This document shows positions 25,353-37,547 of a stretch of DNA of 64,000 nucleotides, one piece after another; within the stretch, counting starts at the first letter, position 1; the number at the start of each line of letters is the position of its first letter. Made by a program: the position numbers and the translations under genes. Under the pieces are notes generated by a model. It was not told the DNA's origin and made no database searches. It saw only the letters and a program-made list of their open reading frames with translations. The DNA lies in assembly GCA_963756525.1 (NCBI GenBank), contig CAVWNR010000009.1, positions 434,001-498,000 on the forward strand. The letters are read 5' to 3'. Source of the DNA: CAVWNR01 sp963756525 (GTDB lineage Bacteria > Actinomycetota > Actinomycetes > Mycobacteriales > Jatrophihabitantaceae).

Positions 25353-25937
25353 TCACTGCGGCGGGAAGTACCTCGGCGCAATCCGGGTGATCGGGAACTC
25401 GATCTGCCACGGCTCGTCGGTTCGAACCGTCTCGGCGAATTCGCCGGTCGGCCGGTACACACCAGTCGCGGCGTCCAGGCGGTAGGTATGCACCACAATT
25501 CTCGGGTCGTTCTCTACACGCCAGAAGTAAGGGATACCCGCCTCGGCGTACAGCGCGGGCTTCGTGATCCGGTCCATGGTCATCGAGCCGGGCGAGACCA
25601 CCTCGACCGCTAGCACGACGTCAGCCGGCCTGTACTTCGATGTCCGCTCCTTGGCGGCCTCGGCAATCGCTACCAGGACATCCGGGATGAATGAGCGGAT
25701 CCGGCTGACCCGAATCTCGACGCCGAGCGTGATGTCGTATTCGGCCGGGCAGCTCTCCTCGAGCGCGCTCCCGAGTCGCAGGGCGATCGTTCCATGAACG
25801 TTGGTAGGCGAAGGCGGCACGATGAGAGCTCCGTCGATCAGCTCGATACGCCGGTTGCTCTCCGGCAGCTCATCGAGGTCGTCGGTAGTCCAGCCAGCCG
25901 GGTGCCACTCCAGCGGACGCAGCTCGGCGGCGGTCAT
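25353..25937 (-). CDS. Uma2 family (DUF820) endonuclease-like protein
   Basis: A 194-residue protein with a restriction-endonuclease-like fold typical of Uma2/DUF820: start motif LDELPESNRRIELIDGALIV, then RSFIPDVLVAIAE and DVVLAVEVVSPGSMTMDRITK (D...ExV core), YAEAGIPYFWRVENDPRIVV. The family is common in cyanobacteria and actinobacteria, often in many copies, and its function is unproven. It is 4 bp after mfd on the same strand. Confidence 0.88.
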   Translation of the reverse strand: MTAAELRPLEWHPAGWTTDDLDELPESNRRIELIDGALIVPPSPTNVHGTIALRLGSALEESCPAEYDITLGVEIRVSRIRSFIPDVLVAIAEAAKERTSKYRPADVVLAVEVVSPGSMTMDRITKPALYAEAGIPYFWRVENDPRIVVHTYRLDAATGVYRPTGEFAETVRTDEPWQIEFPITRIAPRYFPPQ

Positions 25938-25940
25938 AGC

Positions 25941-29417
<3,477 letters not shown>

Positions 29418-29695
29418 GCGAGGGGAATCCCTTCGTCGAAAGGGCAGCACAACAAGACCCCGATCGGCGAATACGAGGGGGTCGACAGCCAGGCTACGCC
29501 CAGTCCTGCCGGGGCAGCGGACGCGAGCTGGGCCTGCGCAGCGCGGCCGAACGGTTGGCGGATGCGCGCGGCGTGGCGCGGGCACTGGAATGGCACACCG
29601 GATAACGTCGAGGCGCTCTGCGGCCGGGCCGGTGAGCACTTCGACTCCTCACCGCCACTCCGACCCACCGGGCCGCCGAAAGCCCACCGGCGCGC
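29418..29695. other. Gene-free stretch upstream of mfd
   Basis: No family-like coding sequence is recognised. The first part should hold the mfd promoter. One frame reads LRSAAERLADARGVARALEW and then stops; this could be debris of the regulator relic that follows, but it is too short to assign. Confidence 0.5.
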
Positions 29696-29898
29696 AGCGA
29701 TCCGACGCTCAGTAGCCGGGAACACGAGATCTTGCAGCTGCTCGCGACCGGGCAGATGAACAAGACCATCGCCGAGCAACTCCGGCTCAGCCCAAAGCGG
29801 TAATTCACTGCTCCTGCTCGGTGTATCGCAAACTCCTCGTCCGCGGCCGCGCCGAAGCCACCGCGTGGGCCTTCCACCACCGGATCATCGACCGCTAA
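29696..29898 (+). pseudogene. Relic of a LuxR-type regulator (HTH end)
   Basis: From 29708 the frame encodes LSSREHEILQLLATGQMNKT followed by IAEQLRLSPK, a clear LuxR/GerE helix-turn-helix start. It then hits TAA at 29801-29803. In the +1 frame the pattern resumes as VYRKLLVRGRAEATAWAFHH and ends RIIDR with TAA at 29896, exactly like the C-terminus of NarL/LuxR regulators. A frameshift near 29798 therefore broke the DNA-binding domain, and no N-terminal receiver or sensor domain remains upstream. It is not functional. Confidence 0.75.
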
Positions 29899-30257
29899 CC
29901 CGCCGGCGCGGCGATTCCCGCGGTCGTGCGCCGGGTGCTCCTCGATGCGCAGCACCGCCTCGCCGCGATCATCGAAGCGGGCGTGCCGGTGGAGATGCTG
30001 GTGTTTCGCGGACGTCGCTGGGCACAGGTGCGACGTGTTGGTCGCGGGCAAGCGGCGTCGGGCGGCGGACGTGCTGGCCATAAACGCGGAGCGTAGCTGG
30101 CCTCTACCTCAACGCATATTCCGTTCGACCGGCCCCGCACAGTCGGCGATGGGAAGGCGTTCCGCGATGCGCCGCCAGCGCAGTTTCATCGAACATTCAT
30201 GCAGGTGAACCCACGCCCTGAGCCGGCGGCAGGGATCGGCAGCGTCGCGAGCCTAAG
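29899..30257. other. Gene-free stretch before the penicillin-binding protein gene
   Basis: A short plus-strand frame (VRRVLLDAQHRLAAIIEAGV continuing to a stop near 30095) has coding-like composition but no recognised family and no ribosome-binding site. From about 30090 the DNA is less GC-rich and likely contains the promoter of the downstream gene. Nothing further is supported. Confidence 0.4.
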
Positions 30258-32867
30258 ATGCGGCGCGCGGTGCTGCTGTCACCCTCGGTTACCCGTATGC
30301 TCGTTGTCGTGGCTGGCCTGTCGTCGCGGCCGCCGGTCGCGGTGACGTTGGCGAAGCTGGCCGGTGCGCTGCTGCTGGCCGGGCTGCTGGGGGCCGGGGT
30401 CCTGCTGCCCTACGTCGGCGGGCTGGGGCTGGTCGCGGGCCATGAGAGCGGCAAGTTCCTCGACACCCAGTGCAACTTGCAGGAGACGCCGCCGCCGCAG
30501 CGGACCGTGTTCTACGCCCGCGACGGCAAGACGGTCATCGCGACGATCTTCACCCAGAACCGGGTGCCGGTGCCGCTGAGCCAGATCCCCACGACCCTGC
30601 AGCAGGCGCTGATCGACACCGAGGACCGCCGCTTCTACAAGCACCACGGCGTGGACATGCGCGGCCTGGTGCGCTCGGCGTTCAACACGAGCAGCGGCGA
30701 CACGCAGGGCGGCTCGACGTTGACCATGCAGTACGTCAAGCAGGTCCGCTACTACCAGGCGAGCGAGATCACCGACCCGGCCAAGCAGCAGGCCGCGCAG
30801 CAGGCCGCGATCGCGCAGACCGGTACCCGCAAGATGGAAGACGCGCAGTGCGCCATCGAGTGGGAAAAGCACGAGTCCAAGGCGCAAATCCTGGACAACT
30901 ACCTCAACATCGCCTTCTTCGGCGAGAACGCGTACGGCATCCAGGTCGCGGCGAAGACCTATTTCGGCAAGGACGTCAGCCAGCTCAGCCTGCCCGAGTC
31001 GGCGATGCTGGTCGGGTTACTGCGCGCGCCCAGCCTCTACGACCCGTTCCAGGACGCCAAGGCGGCCAAGGACCGGCGTAACCAGGTCATCCAGAACATG
31101 GTCTCGATCGGTGACATCAGCGCAGCGGAGGCGGCGAGGTACGAAGCCGCGCCGCTGAGCCTGGCCACCACCCAGGCGCCGCAGCAGTCCTCGGGGTGCA
31201 CCGCGGCGAATACCGCGATCGCCAACTCCGGCTTCTTCTGCGACTACGTCGAACACTGGCTGGCCACCCAGAACGGCATCACCGACATCGACACCGGCGG
31301 CTACCGGATCCTCACCACGCTCGATGCGACCGTGCAGAACTCCACCCAGCACGGGCTCGCGGCGCAGTTCCCCGCGACCTCGCCGATGACCGCTGTCATG
31401 CCGGTGGTGCAGCCCAAGACCGGCGACATCCTGGCCATGGCGGCGAGCAAGCTGTACGGCAACCAGAACGACGGCCGGCACAGCGCGAACCTGATCTTCA
31501 GCCAGGCCAGCGGCGACGGCGCGTCGACGTTCAAGCTGTTCGGCCTGCTCGCCGCGTTGAAGGCCGGTGTGCAGCCGGACTGGACGCTCAGCGCGCCGAG
31601 CCCGTACAACTCGACGACCTGCCCGAACGCGACCGGTGGATGGAACAACCTGGCCGGTGAGTACTTCCCGACCGTCGACACGCTCGCCGACGCCACCGCC
31701 CGCTCGTCGAACACGTTCTACGTGGAGATGGCCGACAAGCTGTTCAGCGGCTGCGACCTGAGCCCGTACGTCGACACCGCGCTCAGCCTCGGCGTGACCA
31801 GCCTCAAGGCGCAAGCCGACACCATCGCCTCCAAGCAGCTGACCAGCTTCATGCTCGGCGGCGGCTTCGCGGCCAGCCCGCTCGAGCTCGCCGGAGCGTA
31901 CGCCGCGGTCGCCAACGACGGGGTGTTCTGCCCGCCCGCCCCGGTGCTGTCGATCACCGACTCGGCCGGCAAGTCGGTGCCGGTCAAACGCAGCGCCTGC
32001 AGCGCGCAGATGGCCCCGCAGGTGGCCCGCGAGGCGGTGCAGATCCTGGCCGGTGACACCCAAGGCGCCGGCACCTCCGCCACGGTGTTCCAGGGCTACT
32101 ACAACAACGGCGGGGCCGCGCGGGTCGTCGCCGGCAAGACCGGCACCGGCACCGCCGGTGACAACAAGTCCAACGGCGCGCTGTGGTTCGCCGGCATCAC
32201 CCCGAACTACGCGGCCGCCACCGGCATCGTCAACGTCGCCAACCCCTCCGCGCCGGCGTCCGGGCTGCCCGGCATCAACAACACCGACGCCGCGAGCTCG
32301 CCCGCGGTCACCGGAGCCATCGCCGCGAACCTGTGGCTCGCCGCGCTCAACCCGCTGCTCCAGACCCAGTCCTGGAGCTGGCCCGGCCCGAACGACCTCA
32401 CCGGTTCGCTCACCACCGGCATCCCGGTGCAGTCGGTGATCGGCCAACCGCTCGCCGCCGCCAAGGCGGCGCTCACCGCGCAGGGCTTCAAGGTCAACGC
32501 GCTCGCCGCCGGGCAGCCGTACTGCGGCAGTGACGCCGTGTACGACTCGGTCGGCTACCAGGCGCCGACCGTCGCCACGCCCGGTTCGACGATCACGCTG
32601 TGCGTCAGCGACGGCAACTCGCCCTACACCCCACCGCCGGTGCAGCAGCCCGCGCCGGTGCAGCAGCCCGCACCGGTCCAGCAGCCCCCGCCGCCGGTCC
32701 AGGCCCCGCCCCCGGCCCCGCCCCCGGCACCGGCGCAGCCGCCGGTACAGGCGCCGTCGCCTCCCCTGGCGAACCCGCCACCGCCACCGACGCGGCCGGC
32801 TCCGCCGGCGATCTCCTCACCGCCACCGGCCCCGACGCCCGGGCGATCGACCCATCCACCGCAGTGA
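30258..32867 (+). CDS. Bifunctional penicillin-binding protein (class A PBP)
   Basis: An 869-residue peptidoglycan synthase, anchored by one membrane helix (LAKLAGALLLAGLLGAGVLL). The GT51 glycosyltransferase domain shows ALIDTEDRRFYKHHGVD (catalytic Glu), QGGSTLTMQYVKQV, ILDNYLNIAFFGENAYGIQ and PESAMLVGLLRAPS. The transpeptidase has the serine motif STFK, SSN (ARSSNTFYVEMA) and KTG (VAGKTGTGTA). One PASTA-like domain follows (VIGQPLAAAKAALTAQGFKV), then a Pro-rich tail of about 75 residues with repeated APVQQP units, probably spanning the wall. Start ATG 30258 has a weak ribosome site; ATG 30297 is an alternative. It is flanked by decayed DNA on both sides. Confidence 0.93.
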   Translation: MRRAVLLSPSVTRMLVVVAGLSSRPPVAVTLAKLAGALLLAGLLGAGVLLPYVGGLGLVAGHESGKFLDTQCNLQETPPPQRTVFYARDGKTVIATIFTQNRVPVPLSQIPTTLQQALIDTEDRRFYKHHGVDMRGLVRSAFNTSSGDTQGGSTLTMQYVKQVRYYQASEITDPAKQQAAQQAAIAQTGTRKMEDAQCAIEWEKHESKAQILDNYLNIAFFGENAYGIQVAAKTYFGKDVSQLSLPESAMLVGLLRAPSLYDPFQDAKAAKDRRNQVIQNMVSIGDISAAEAARYEAAPLSLATTQAPQQSSGCTAANTAIANSGFFCDYVEHWLATQNGITDIDTGGYRILTTLDATVQNSTQHGLAAQFPATSPMTAVMPVVQPKTGDILAMAASKLYGNQNDGRHSANLIFSQASGDGASTFKLFGLLAALKAGVQPDWTLSAPSPYNSTTCPNATGGWNNLAGEYFPTVDTLADATARSSNTFYVEMADKLFSGCDLSPYVDTALSLGVTSLKAQADTIASKQLTSFMLGGGFAASPLELAGAYAAVANDGVFCPPAPVLSITDSAGKSVPVKRSACSAQMAPQVAREAVQILAGDTQGAGTSATVFQGYYNNGGAARVVAGKTGTGTAGDNKSNGALWFAGITPNYAAATGIVNVANPSAPASGLPGINNTDAASSPAVTGAIAANLWLAALNPLLQTQSWSWPGPNDLTGSLTTGIPVQSVIGQPLAAAKAALTAQGFKVNALAAGQPYCGSDAVYDSVGYQAPTVATPGSTITLCVSDGNSPYTPPPVQQPAPVQQPAPVQQPPPPVQAPPPAPPPAPAQPPVQAPSPPLANPPPPPTRPAPPAISSPPPAPTPGRSTHPPQ

Positions 32868-32924
32868 CTCACCAGCCGCGCCGAGCAGGCTCGCGCGTCA
32901 TCCGCTCACAGGTGATTCGGGGCA

Positions 32925-33384
32925 TGCCTCCGCGATTTCGGGTGATCCGCGATCGCGCGCCGCCACCGCACTCACCGCGGCCCTGCTCGCAGCAGTGCCG
33001 CCGCCTGCACCCCTCCTGTCGGCACCCCGGCACCGCGCACCCGGGCAGCACCAGTCGCCGGCTGCTGCCCGGAATGCCGCCGCCGCTGTCGGCGAGTGAC
33101 GTGTATGCCGCGGACCGGGCCGGTGACCTGAGTCCGGCCGTGCGCGGGGACCGCGCGCTAGTGTACGTGCCGAACTCGCAGAGCACCACGGTCACGGTCA
33201 TCGACCAGGCGAGCATGCGGCTGATCGACACGTTCCCGGTGGGTGTCGAGCCGGAGCATGTCGTGCCGGCTTACGACCTGCGGACGCTGTATGTGGTGGC
33301 CGACCGGGATCGGGCAGCATTACGCCGATCGATCCGCGGACGCACCCTGACACCGAGAGTTCCTTCAGGGATGACGCCTAGCTC
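32925..33384 (+). pseudogene. Relic of a secreted YVTN beta-propeller protein
   Basis: One frame encodes a signal-peptide-like stretch (SRAATALTAALLAAVPPPAP), another (from the ATG at 33074) encodes RALVYVPNSQSTTVTVIDQA and then MRLIDTFPVGVEPEHVVPAY, a typical YVTN/YncE beta-propeller blade. A further shift near 33311 moves the match GSITPIDPRT to a third frame, which stops at 33382-33384. At least two frameshifts and loss of nearly all blades show that the gene is dead. Confidence 0.65.
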
Positions 33385-33414
33385 ATGATCAACTGCTGAA
33401 CTCAAGATGACGGA

Positions 33415-33669
33415 CGGGAAGTCACCGCCAACGCTGCCTGGCTGGCCCTGGCCACCATCGCGTTCAACCTGCTCCGCGCCGCCGGCTGCCTCGCCTCGAC
33501 CTTCCATGCCAAGGCCACCACCGCGAGCCTGCGCCAGCAGCTGATCAATGTCCCGGCCCGGCTGGCCCCTCCGCCCCCAGGGTCACCCTGCACCTACCGC
33601 CCACTGGCCGTGGGCCGACAGCTGGCACGCCCTGTCCGCGCGCCGCGGCCACCCCCGCCTGCCGCCTGA
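33415..33669 (+). mobile_element. Relic of an IS1380-family transposase (3' end)
   Basis: The frame from 33415 reads REVTANAAWLALATIAFNLL, then RAAGCLASTFHAKATTASLR and QQLINVPARLA, the characteristic C-terminal region of IS1380-type DDE transposases. It changes to the +1 frame around 33560 (HWPWADSWHAL, also typical) and ends near 33669. Everything N-terminal, including the catalytic residues, is missing. The sequence up to about 33805 may include the old right end, but I cannot place terminal repeats. Confidence 0.75.
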
Positions 33670-33805
33670 CCACCCGCCGCCAGGCACGACCGGAAACCCG
33701 CCAGTGGAAAAGGCGGGCAGACCGGCCGACCGCCCACGCCCGCACAACCCACAAGATCAGCACAATTCGAAAAAACGATCACACGAGTTCACGGTGGATC
33801 CGGGC

Positions 33806-34666
33806 TCAGTACGCGCGGAATCCGCTTACCAGATCGTCGATCTCGGGGCGATGCTCGGTATGCGCGACGGGCATGAAGCGACCTTTCCACCGGCGGTACA
33901 AGCCGCCGCGCTCGTCGATTCCCTCAATCCGAGGATTGTCCACGATGAGCAAGTGCCCGCCATCATCCAGGCTCGCGTATAGGCTTCCCAGCGCCGCGAT
34001 GATTTCGGCGTCGCTGAAGTAGAGGCGACGCAGCAGGTTGGCAACCTTGATCACGTCGGGGCGTTCGCCCGCCCACGGCTGGAAGACATCGTGAACTCGA
34101 TACTTAACCCGAGTGTCTGATTCGACGAGAGCCCGCGCGGCAGGATTCAGCAGCAGCACCTCCTCGCGCACCCCTGCTCCCATACGCACGCGTCGAAGAA
34201 CAGGCGCGTAGATGGCACGTACCGGTCTGGACAGCGATGGCCATGCGATCAGTCGGCGCCCGACGACTAAGGATGGCTTTCCGTCGGGGCCCCAGAACAC
34301 GACGTGACGCGAGGTCCGCACTGCAGTCACGTACAAAAAAAGATCCGCGATCGTGTAGGACCGAAAGCTGGGGAGCTTTCTGATCAGGTCGACCGAGGTG
34401 GAGCCGTCCGAGGCGCCGAGATCGATGATCGCGGCATCGCTGAAGTCGAGGTTGTCAAGAAGGAGCATGTCTGAGATCGGATGCCGATCATTTCCGGTGA
34501 TCTTTATTGTCGCCCCAACGTGGAAGGCGGACATCGCGGCGCGGAATGCGGTCGGTGTCGGGTTACTGTCGAGGACGACGGCTGGATCAGCCCAGAAGAA
34601 GCGCGACAGTCGGCGTTCGAGGAGACCAGGCCAACGACCGCGTACCGGCCGGACGGGTGCGCGCAC
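33806..34666 (-). CDS. Class I SAM-dependent methyltransferase-like protein
   Basis: A 286-residue soluble protein. Motif I for S-adenosylmethionine binding is clear (AAIIDLGASDGSTSVDLIRK, residues about 78-97), with IADLFLYVTAV as the beta-2/alpha region and DVIKVANLLRRLYFSDAEII then GGHLLIVDNPRIEG as the later strands. Start is GTG at 34666; ATG codons further in are possible alternatives. It is the outermost gene of the polysaccharide island, next to the IS relic, and is divergent from the cytidylyltransferase gene. The acceptor is unknown, but a sugar or glycan O-methylation is a fair inference. Confidence 0.7.
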   Translation of the reverse strand: MRAPVRPVRGRWPGLLERRLSRFFWADPAVVLDSNPTPTAFRAAMSAFHVGATIKITGNDRHPISDMLLLDNLDFSDAAIIDLGASDGSTSVDLIRKLPSFRSYTIADLFLYVTAVRTSRHVVFWGPDGKPSLVVGRRLIAWPSLSRPVRAIYAPVLRRVRMGAGVREEVLLLNPAARALVESDTRVKYRVHDVFQPWAGERPDVIKVANLLRRLYFSDAEIIAALGSLYASLDDGGHLLIVDNPRIEGIDERGGLYRRWKGRFMPVAHTEHRPEIDDLVSGFRAY

Positions 34667-34770
34667 TGCTACAGGGTAGCTAGCGCCCGGGCTGGATGAG
34701 CGGCGAGCGTCGTCGGCGGCGACTCGCGCTTTCGATGCGGTCAGCGCGTGGAAGCGCCGCCACTAGCCAG

Positions 34771-34800
34771 GCGACAGGCGTCCGGCAGGGGTGTTATACT
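34771..34800 (+). promoter_or_regulatory. Candidate sigma-70-type promoter for the cytidylyltransferase-GT4 pair
   Basis: GCGACA (34771-34776) and TATACT (34795-34800) are separated by 18 bp and match the TTGACA/TATAAT consensus in 4/6 and 5/6 positions. They lie in the divergent gap, 83 bp before the chosen start at 34883, in locally AT-richer DNA. Confidence 0.5.
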
Positions 34801-34882
34801 CTCGTTTGACGTAGAGCAATTGTCGGTGTCGGCAGTCGGCCGTTCCATGGTTGTGACGGCCGGTGATCGGGGGGTCACGCCA

Positions 34883-35317
34883 GTGAGTAGAGGCTGTGTC
34901 GGCTATGTTCCGGGCGTCTTCGACATGTTCCATATCGGGCACTTGAACATTCTGCGCAATGCGCGATTCGCCTGCGATTACCTGATCGCCGGGGTCGTCA
35001 CCGACGAGCGGGCCCAGTGCGCCAAGGGACAGTTGCCCATCGTGCCTCTCGCCGAGCGGCTCGAGATCGTTCGCAGCATCCGTTACGTTGATCAGGCGGT
35101 AGCTGAGGAAACTGCGGGAAAGCTCGATATGTGGCGGCGCCTGCGGTTCGACGTCATCATCAAGGGTGACGACTGGCGAGGAACAGGCAAGGGCCGGCGG
35201 CTCGAGCAGGACTTTGCGTCGGTCGGCGTAGATGTGGTCTATCTGCCCTACACCATGCACACGTCGAGCACTATGCTGCGCCGGGCCCTCCAGCAGCGCT
35301 ATGTTGCCAGCTTCTGA
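34883..35317 (+). CDS. Cytidylyltransferase-family nucleotidyltransferase (TagD-like)
   Basis: A 144-residue enzyme of the nucleotidylyltransferase superfamily that activates a phospho-alcohol with CTP, e.g. to CDP-glycerol. It has the HxGH signature (GVFDMFHIGHLNILRNARF), the lysine/ADER-like region VVTDERAQCAKGQ, VIIKGDDWRGTGKG and the final YLPYTMHTSSTMLRR with the RTxGIST-like motif changed to HTSSTMLR. The GTG at 34883 is preferred for length and because a promoter-like element lies upstream; ATG 34847 is possible. It is followed 4 bp later by a glycosyltransferase. Which alcohol it activates is not readable from sequence; a CDP-alcohol transferase is encoded at the other end of the island. 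Confidence 0.85.
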   Translation: MSRGCVGYVPGVFDMFHIGHLNILRNARFACDYLIAGVVTDERAQCAKGQLPIVPLAERLEIVRSIRYVDQAVAEETAGKLDMWRRLRFDVIIKGDDWRGTGKGRRLEQDFASVGVDVVYLPYTMHTSSTMLRRALQQRYVASF

Positions 35318-35321
35318 CGGC

Positions 35322-36569
35322 ATGCATGCTGAGCCGGAAGCGGAACTGGATGTGTTAACGAGGAGCGGTTGCGCGGGGTGGCAGACCCAGGCGCGGTCGG
35401 TGCTACCGGGCGAGGAGACACTGCTGTTCATCCATTCGTCCAATGAGCTGTATGGCGCGGATCGGATGCTGCTCGAACTGCTGGACGCCTTGCCTCCAGC
35501 TGTGTCGGCCGAGGTATGGCTGCCGACGGATCTTCCTTACGGCGAGGAGCCACTCACGGCGGAGGTACATCGACGATCCATCCCGGTGCGCCACATGGAT
35601 CTGCCGATACTTCGTCGCGCCTATCGCACGCCTCAGGCCTTGACGCGACTCGCGCGACGCGCGGCACGACTGCGCTCGGAACTGCGGCGTAGACGGCCGG
35701 GTACGGTCTACTGCACGACCAGCGCGGCGCTGGCCGCTGCACCGGTGGCGCGGAGTGCTGGCGTCCCGCATGTGATCGGCCACCTACAGGAAATTTGGTC
35801 ACCTGCCGATCGAGTGGCACTCACACCACTGGCTGCGAACTGCGAGCGGTTGCTTGCAATATCCGGTCCGGTTGCGAAGGCCTTGCCTCCGTGGTTGCGG
35901 AGCCGGACGACCATCGTCCCCAACGCGACGCCTGAGCCACTATCGATCACTCCGCTAGCTGGCAGGTCGGGGCCCCTCTCGTTTCTGGTGGCGAGCCGAT
36001 GGAACGCGGGCAAGGGTCATGGCACGCTCCTCGCGGCTTGGGATCGGTTGGACGAGCCGGGGCACTTGGTTGTCCTTGGGGCACCGCCGCCGGTGGGAGC
36101 GGCAGCCGACGTGCGCGGCCTGGTGCGGCGCCTCCGCCGCCCCGAGTCGGTCATCCTTGCCGGCGAGGTCCCCAACGCGGGTCCGTTTATTGACGCCGCT
36201 GACGTCGTGCTTCTTCCGTCCGAGCGTCCGGAGGGCTTCGGACTCGTGGTCCTTGAGGCATTCGCCCGCGGAAGGCCGATCATAAGCAGCGCCATCGGCG
36301 GGCCCCTGGACGTAGTCACCCCCGACGCGGATGGGTGGCTCTACCCGCCCGGTGACGTCGCAGCGCTTGCAGGCATCCTTGCCGGACTAACGCGCGATCA
36401 GGTATTCGCCGCCGGTGCTCGGGCCCGTGAAACATACCTGAGGCACTTCAACCGCGCCCAGTTTGCCGCTCGTTGGCGCCAGGCGATCAATACGCAAGTT
36501 CCATGTACCGGCAGCGCAGCGGCGTCTAATCACCGGCACGGTCGCACCGTCGGAGAACTAAGACACTAA
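35322..36569 (+). CDS. Glycosyltransferase family 4 protein
   Basis: A 415-residue GT-B fold enzyme. Its N-terminal domain starts LLFIHSSNELYGADRMLLEL, and the C-terminal nucleotide-sugar domain has FLVASRWNAGKGHGTLLAAW, VILAGEVPNAGPFIDAADVV and the conserved Glu pair in PSERPEGFGLVVLEAFARGR. It should add a sugar to the repeat unit or cap it on the cytoplasmic face. The ATG at 35322 is 4 bp after the previous stop; ATG 35301 overlaps it. Codon 12 is TTA (35355-35357), rare in such GC-rich genomes. Confidence 0.87.
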   Translation: MHAEPEAELDVLTRSGCAGWQTQARSVLPGEETLLFIHSSNELYGADRMLLELLDALPPAVSAEVWLPTDLPYGEEPLTAEVHRRSIPVRHMDLPILRRAYRTPQALTRLARRAARLRSELRRRRPGTVYCTTSAALAAAPVARSAGVPHVIGHLQEIWSPADRVALTPLAANCERLLAISGPVAKALPPWLRSRTTIVPNATPEPLSITPLAGRSGPLSFLVASRWNAGKGHGTLLAAWDRLDEPGHLVVLGAPPPVGAAADVRGLVRRLRRPESVILAGEVPNAGPFIDAADVVLLPSERPEGFGLVVLEAFARGRPIISSAIGGPLDVVTPDADGWLYPPGDVAALAGILAGLTRDQVFAAGARARETYLRHFNRAQFAARWRQAINTQVPCTGSAAASNHRHGRTVGELRH

Positions 36570-36632
36570 GACACCAACCATCCGAGGCTGCCGTCGTGAG
36601 TGACAATCAACCGCCAGTCCGACCGACCGAAA

Positions 36633-37430
36633 TTAGTCCTCAGCCGTGTAGACGATTTCAGTGAAGCTTTCGAAGGGCAACAGAAAGTCCTCGACGAAGC
36701 CAAGTGGCAAGTGGGGCAGCTGACTCTCATATACCGCGATGGCGCGCTGTTTGGAAAGGAGGAACTGTTCGGCGCGTACGAGCCGGGGACGGCCGATTGG
36801 TCGGGCTGCTCCGTTGGCTTGTCTCCGCGCCCAGGCAGCCTTACCCGCGTTACGAGTGACGGTCAGGGCCGGCGCCCGTTGCCATATGGGGTATTCATAT
36901 AGGGTGGGCGACCCGCTAGAACGCGAAACAACCGCGCGCGCTGCCATCCCGACCGCGATGTGGTCCGGATGGCGGTCGCTCACAGACGTGGCTAGCACCT
37001 GCCCTGGCGCGGTTGCCTGTACGAGGTTAGTCAGGGCGTCCGCCACCTCGTTGAAGCACTTGAATAGTGCGCCGTCTTCGAAATTCAAGTGTGTGATGGA
37101 CGATTCATCGACACCGAGAATGCTTAGCGCGCGGGCCGCCTCAGTTCGTCGCAACTCGACTAGCTCGGTCGTGGACATGCCGCTTGGCTTCGGTGATCGG
37201 TTGCCGCATGCCACGAATGCGACGTGGACATCGGTGCCCGTCGAACAAAGTCTCGCAATCGTTGAACCACATCCAAGTGTCTCATCATCTGGGTGGGGCG
37301 CAATAACAAGACATCTCTTGGCTGGGAACCGCTCGGTTACATCAATGCCGAGAGTTCGGACCGCATTCGACGATGCCGTGCGGACCATGGCCTTCGCTGT
37401 ACGGCGCGCTGCCGTCGATAGAGCATTCAT
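36633..37430 (-). CDS. PIG-L family deacetylase
   Basis: A 265-residue zinc-dependent N-deacetylase of the LmbE/PIG-L family, acting on amino-sugar-containing molecules. The metal motif is CLVIAPHPDDETLGCGSTIA (AHPDDE), with a second ligand in SVSDRHPDHIAVGMAARAVV. Residues 1-45 are basic and hydrophilic. The ATG at 37430 is used; a GTG at 37487 would add 19 residues. It is the last gene of the long minus-strand island transcript and could remove acetyl groups from a glycan precursor. Confidence 0.87.
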   Translation of the reverse strand: MNALSTAARRTAKAMVRTASSNAVRTLGIDVTERFPAKRCLVIAPHPDDETLGCGSTIARLCSTGTDVHVAFVACGNRSPKPSGMSTTELVELRRTEAARALSILGVDESSITHLNFEDGALFKCFNEVADALTNLVQATAPGQVLATSVSDRHPDHIAVGMAARAVVSRSSGSPTLYEYPIWQRAPALTVTRNAGKAAWARRQANGAARPIGRPRLVRAEQFLLSKQRAIAVYESQLPHLPLGFVEDFLLPFESFTEIVYTAED

Positions 37431-37547
37431 AACGCTACCGCGCACAGAGAAAGCCCGGGCCTTGCGCCCTGTGCTCCACCACAACACCGTACTTGCATTC
37501 CCCGATGGTCATCCCTCACGGCCGGATCCTTGTGTGCGAGTGTCGAG

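Noticed and set aside
31017..32447. 476-codon minus-strand frame inside the penicillin-binding protein gene
   Set aside because: The opposite strand encodes unmistakable transpeptidase motifs; this frame is an Arg/Val/Gly-rich shadow.
33786..33805. Possible right end of the IS1380 element
   Set aside because: The GGTGGATCCGGGC stretch is reminiscent of ends seen in this family, but the left end and target duplication are missing, so the boundary cannot be supported.
33548..33982. Plus-strand open frame running from the IS relic into the methyltransferase gene
   Set aside because: Its first part is the frameshifted end of the IS1380 transposase and its second part is antisense to the methyltransferase; it is not a gene.
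36600..36902. 100-codon plus-strand frame after the GT4 gene
   Set aside because: It mostly overlaps the 3' end of the PIG-L gene in antisense and shows no ribosome site or homology.
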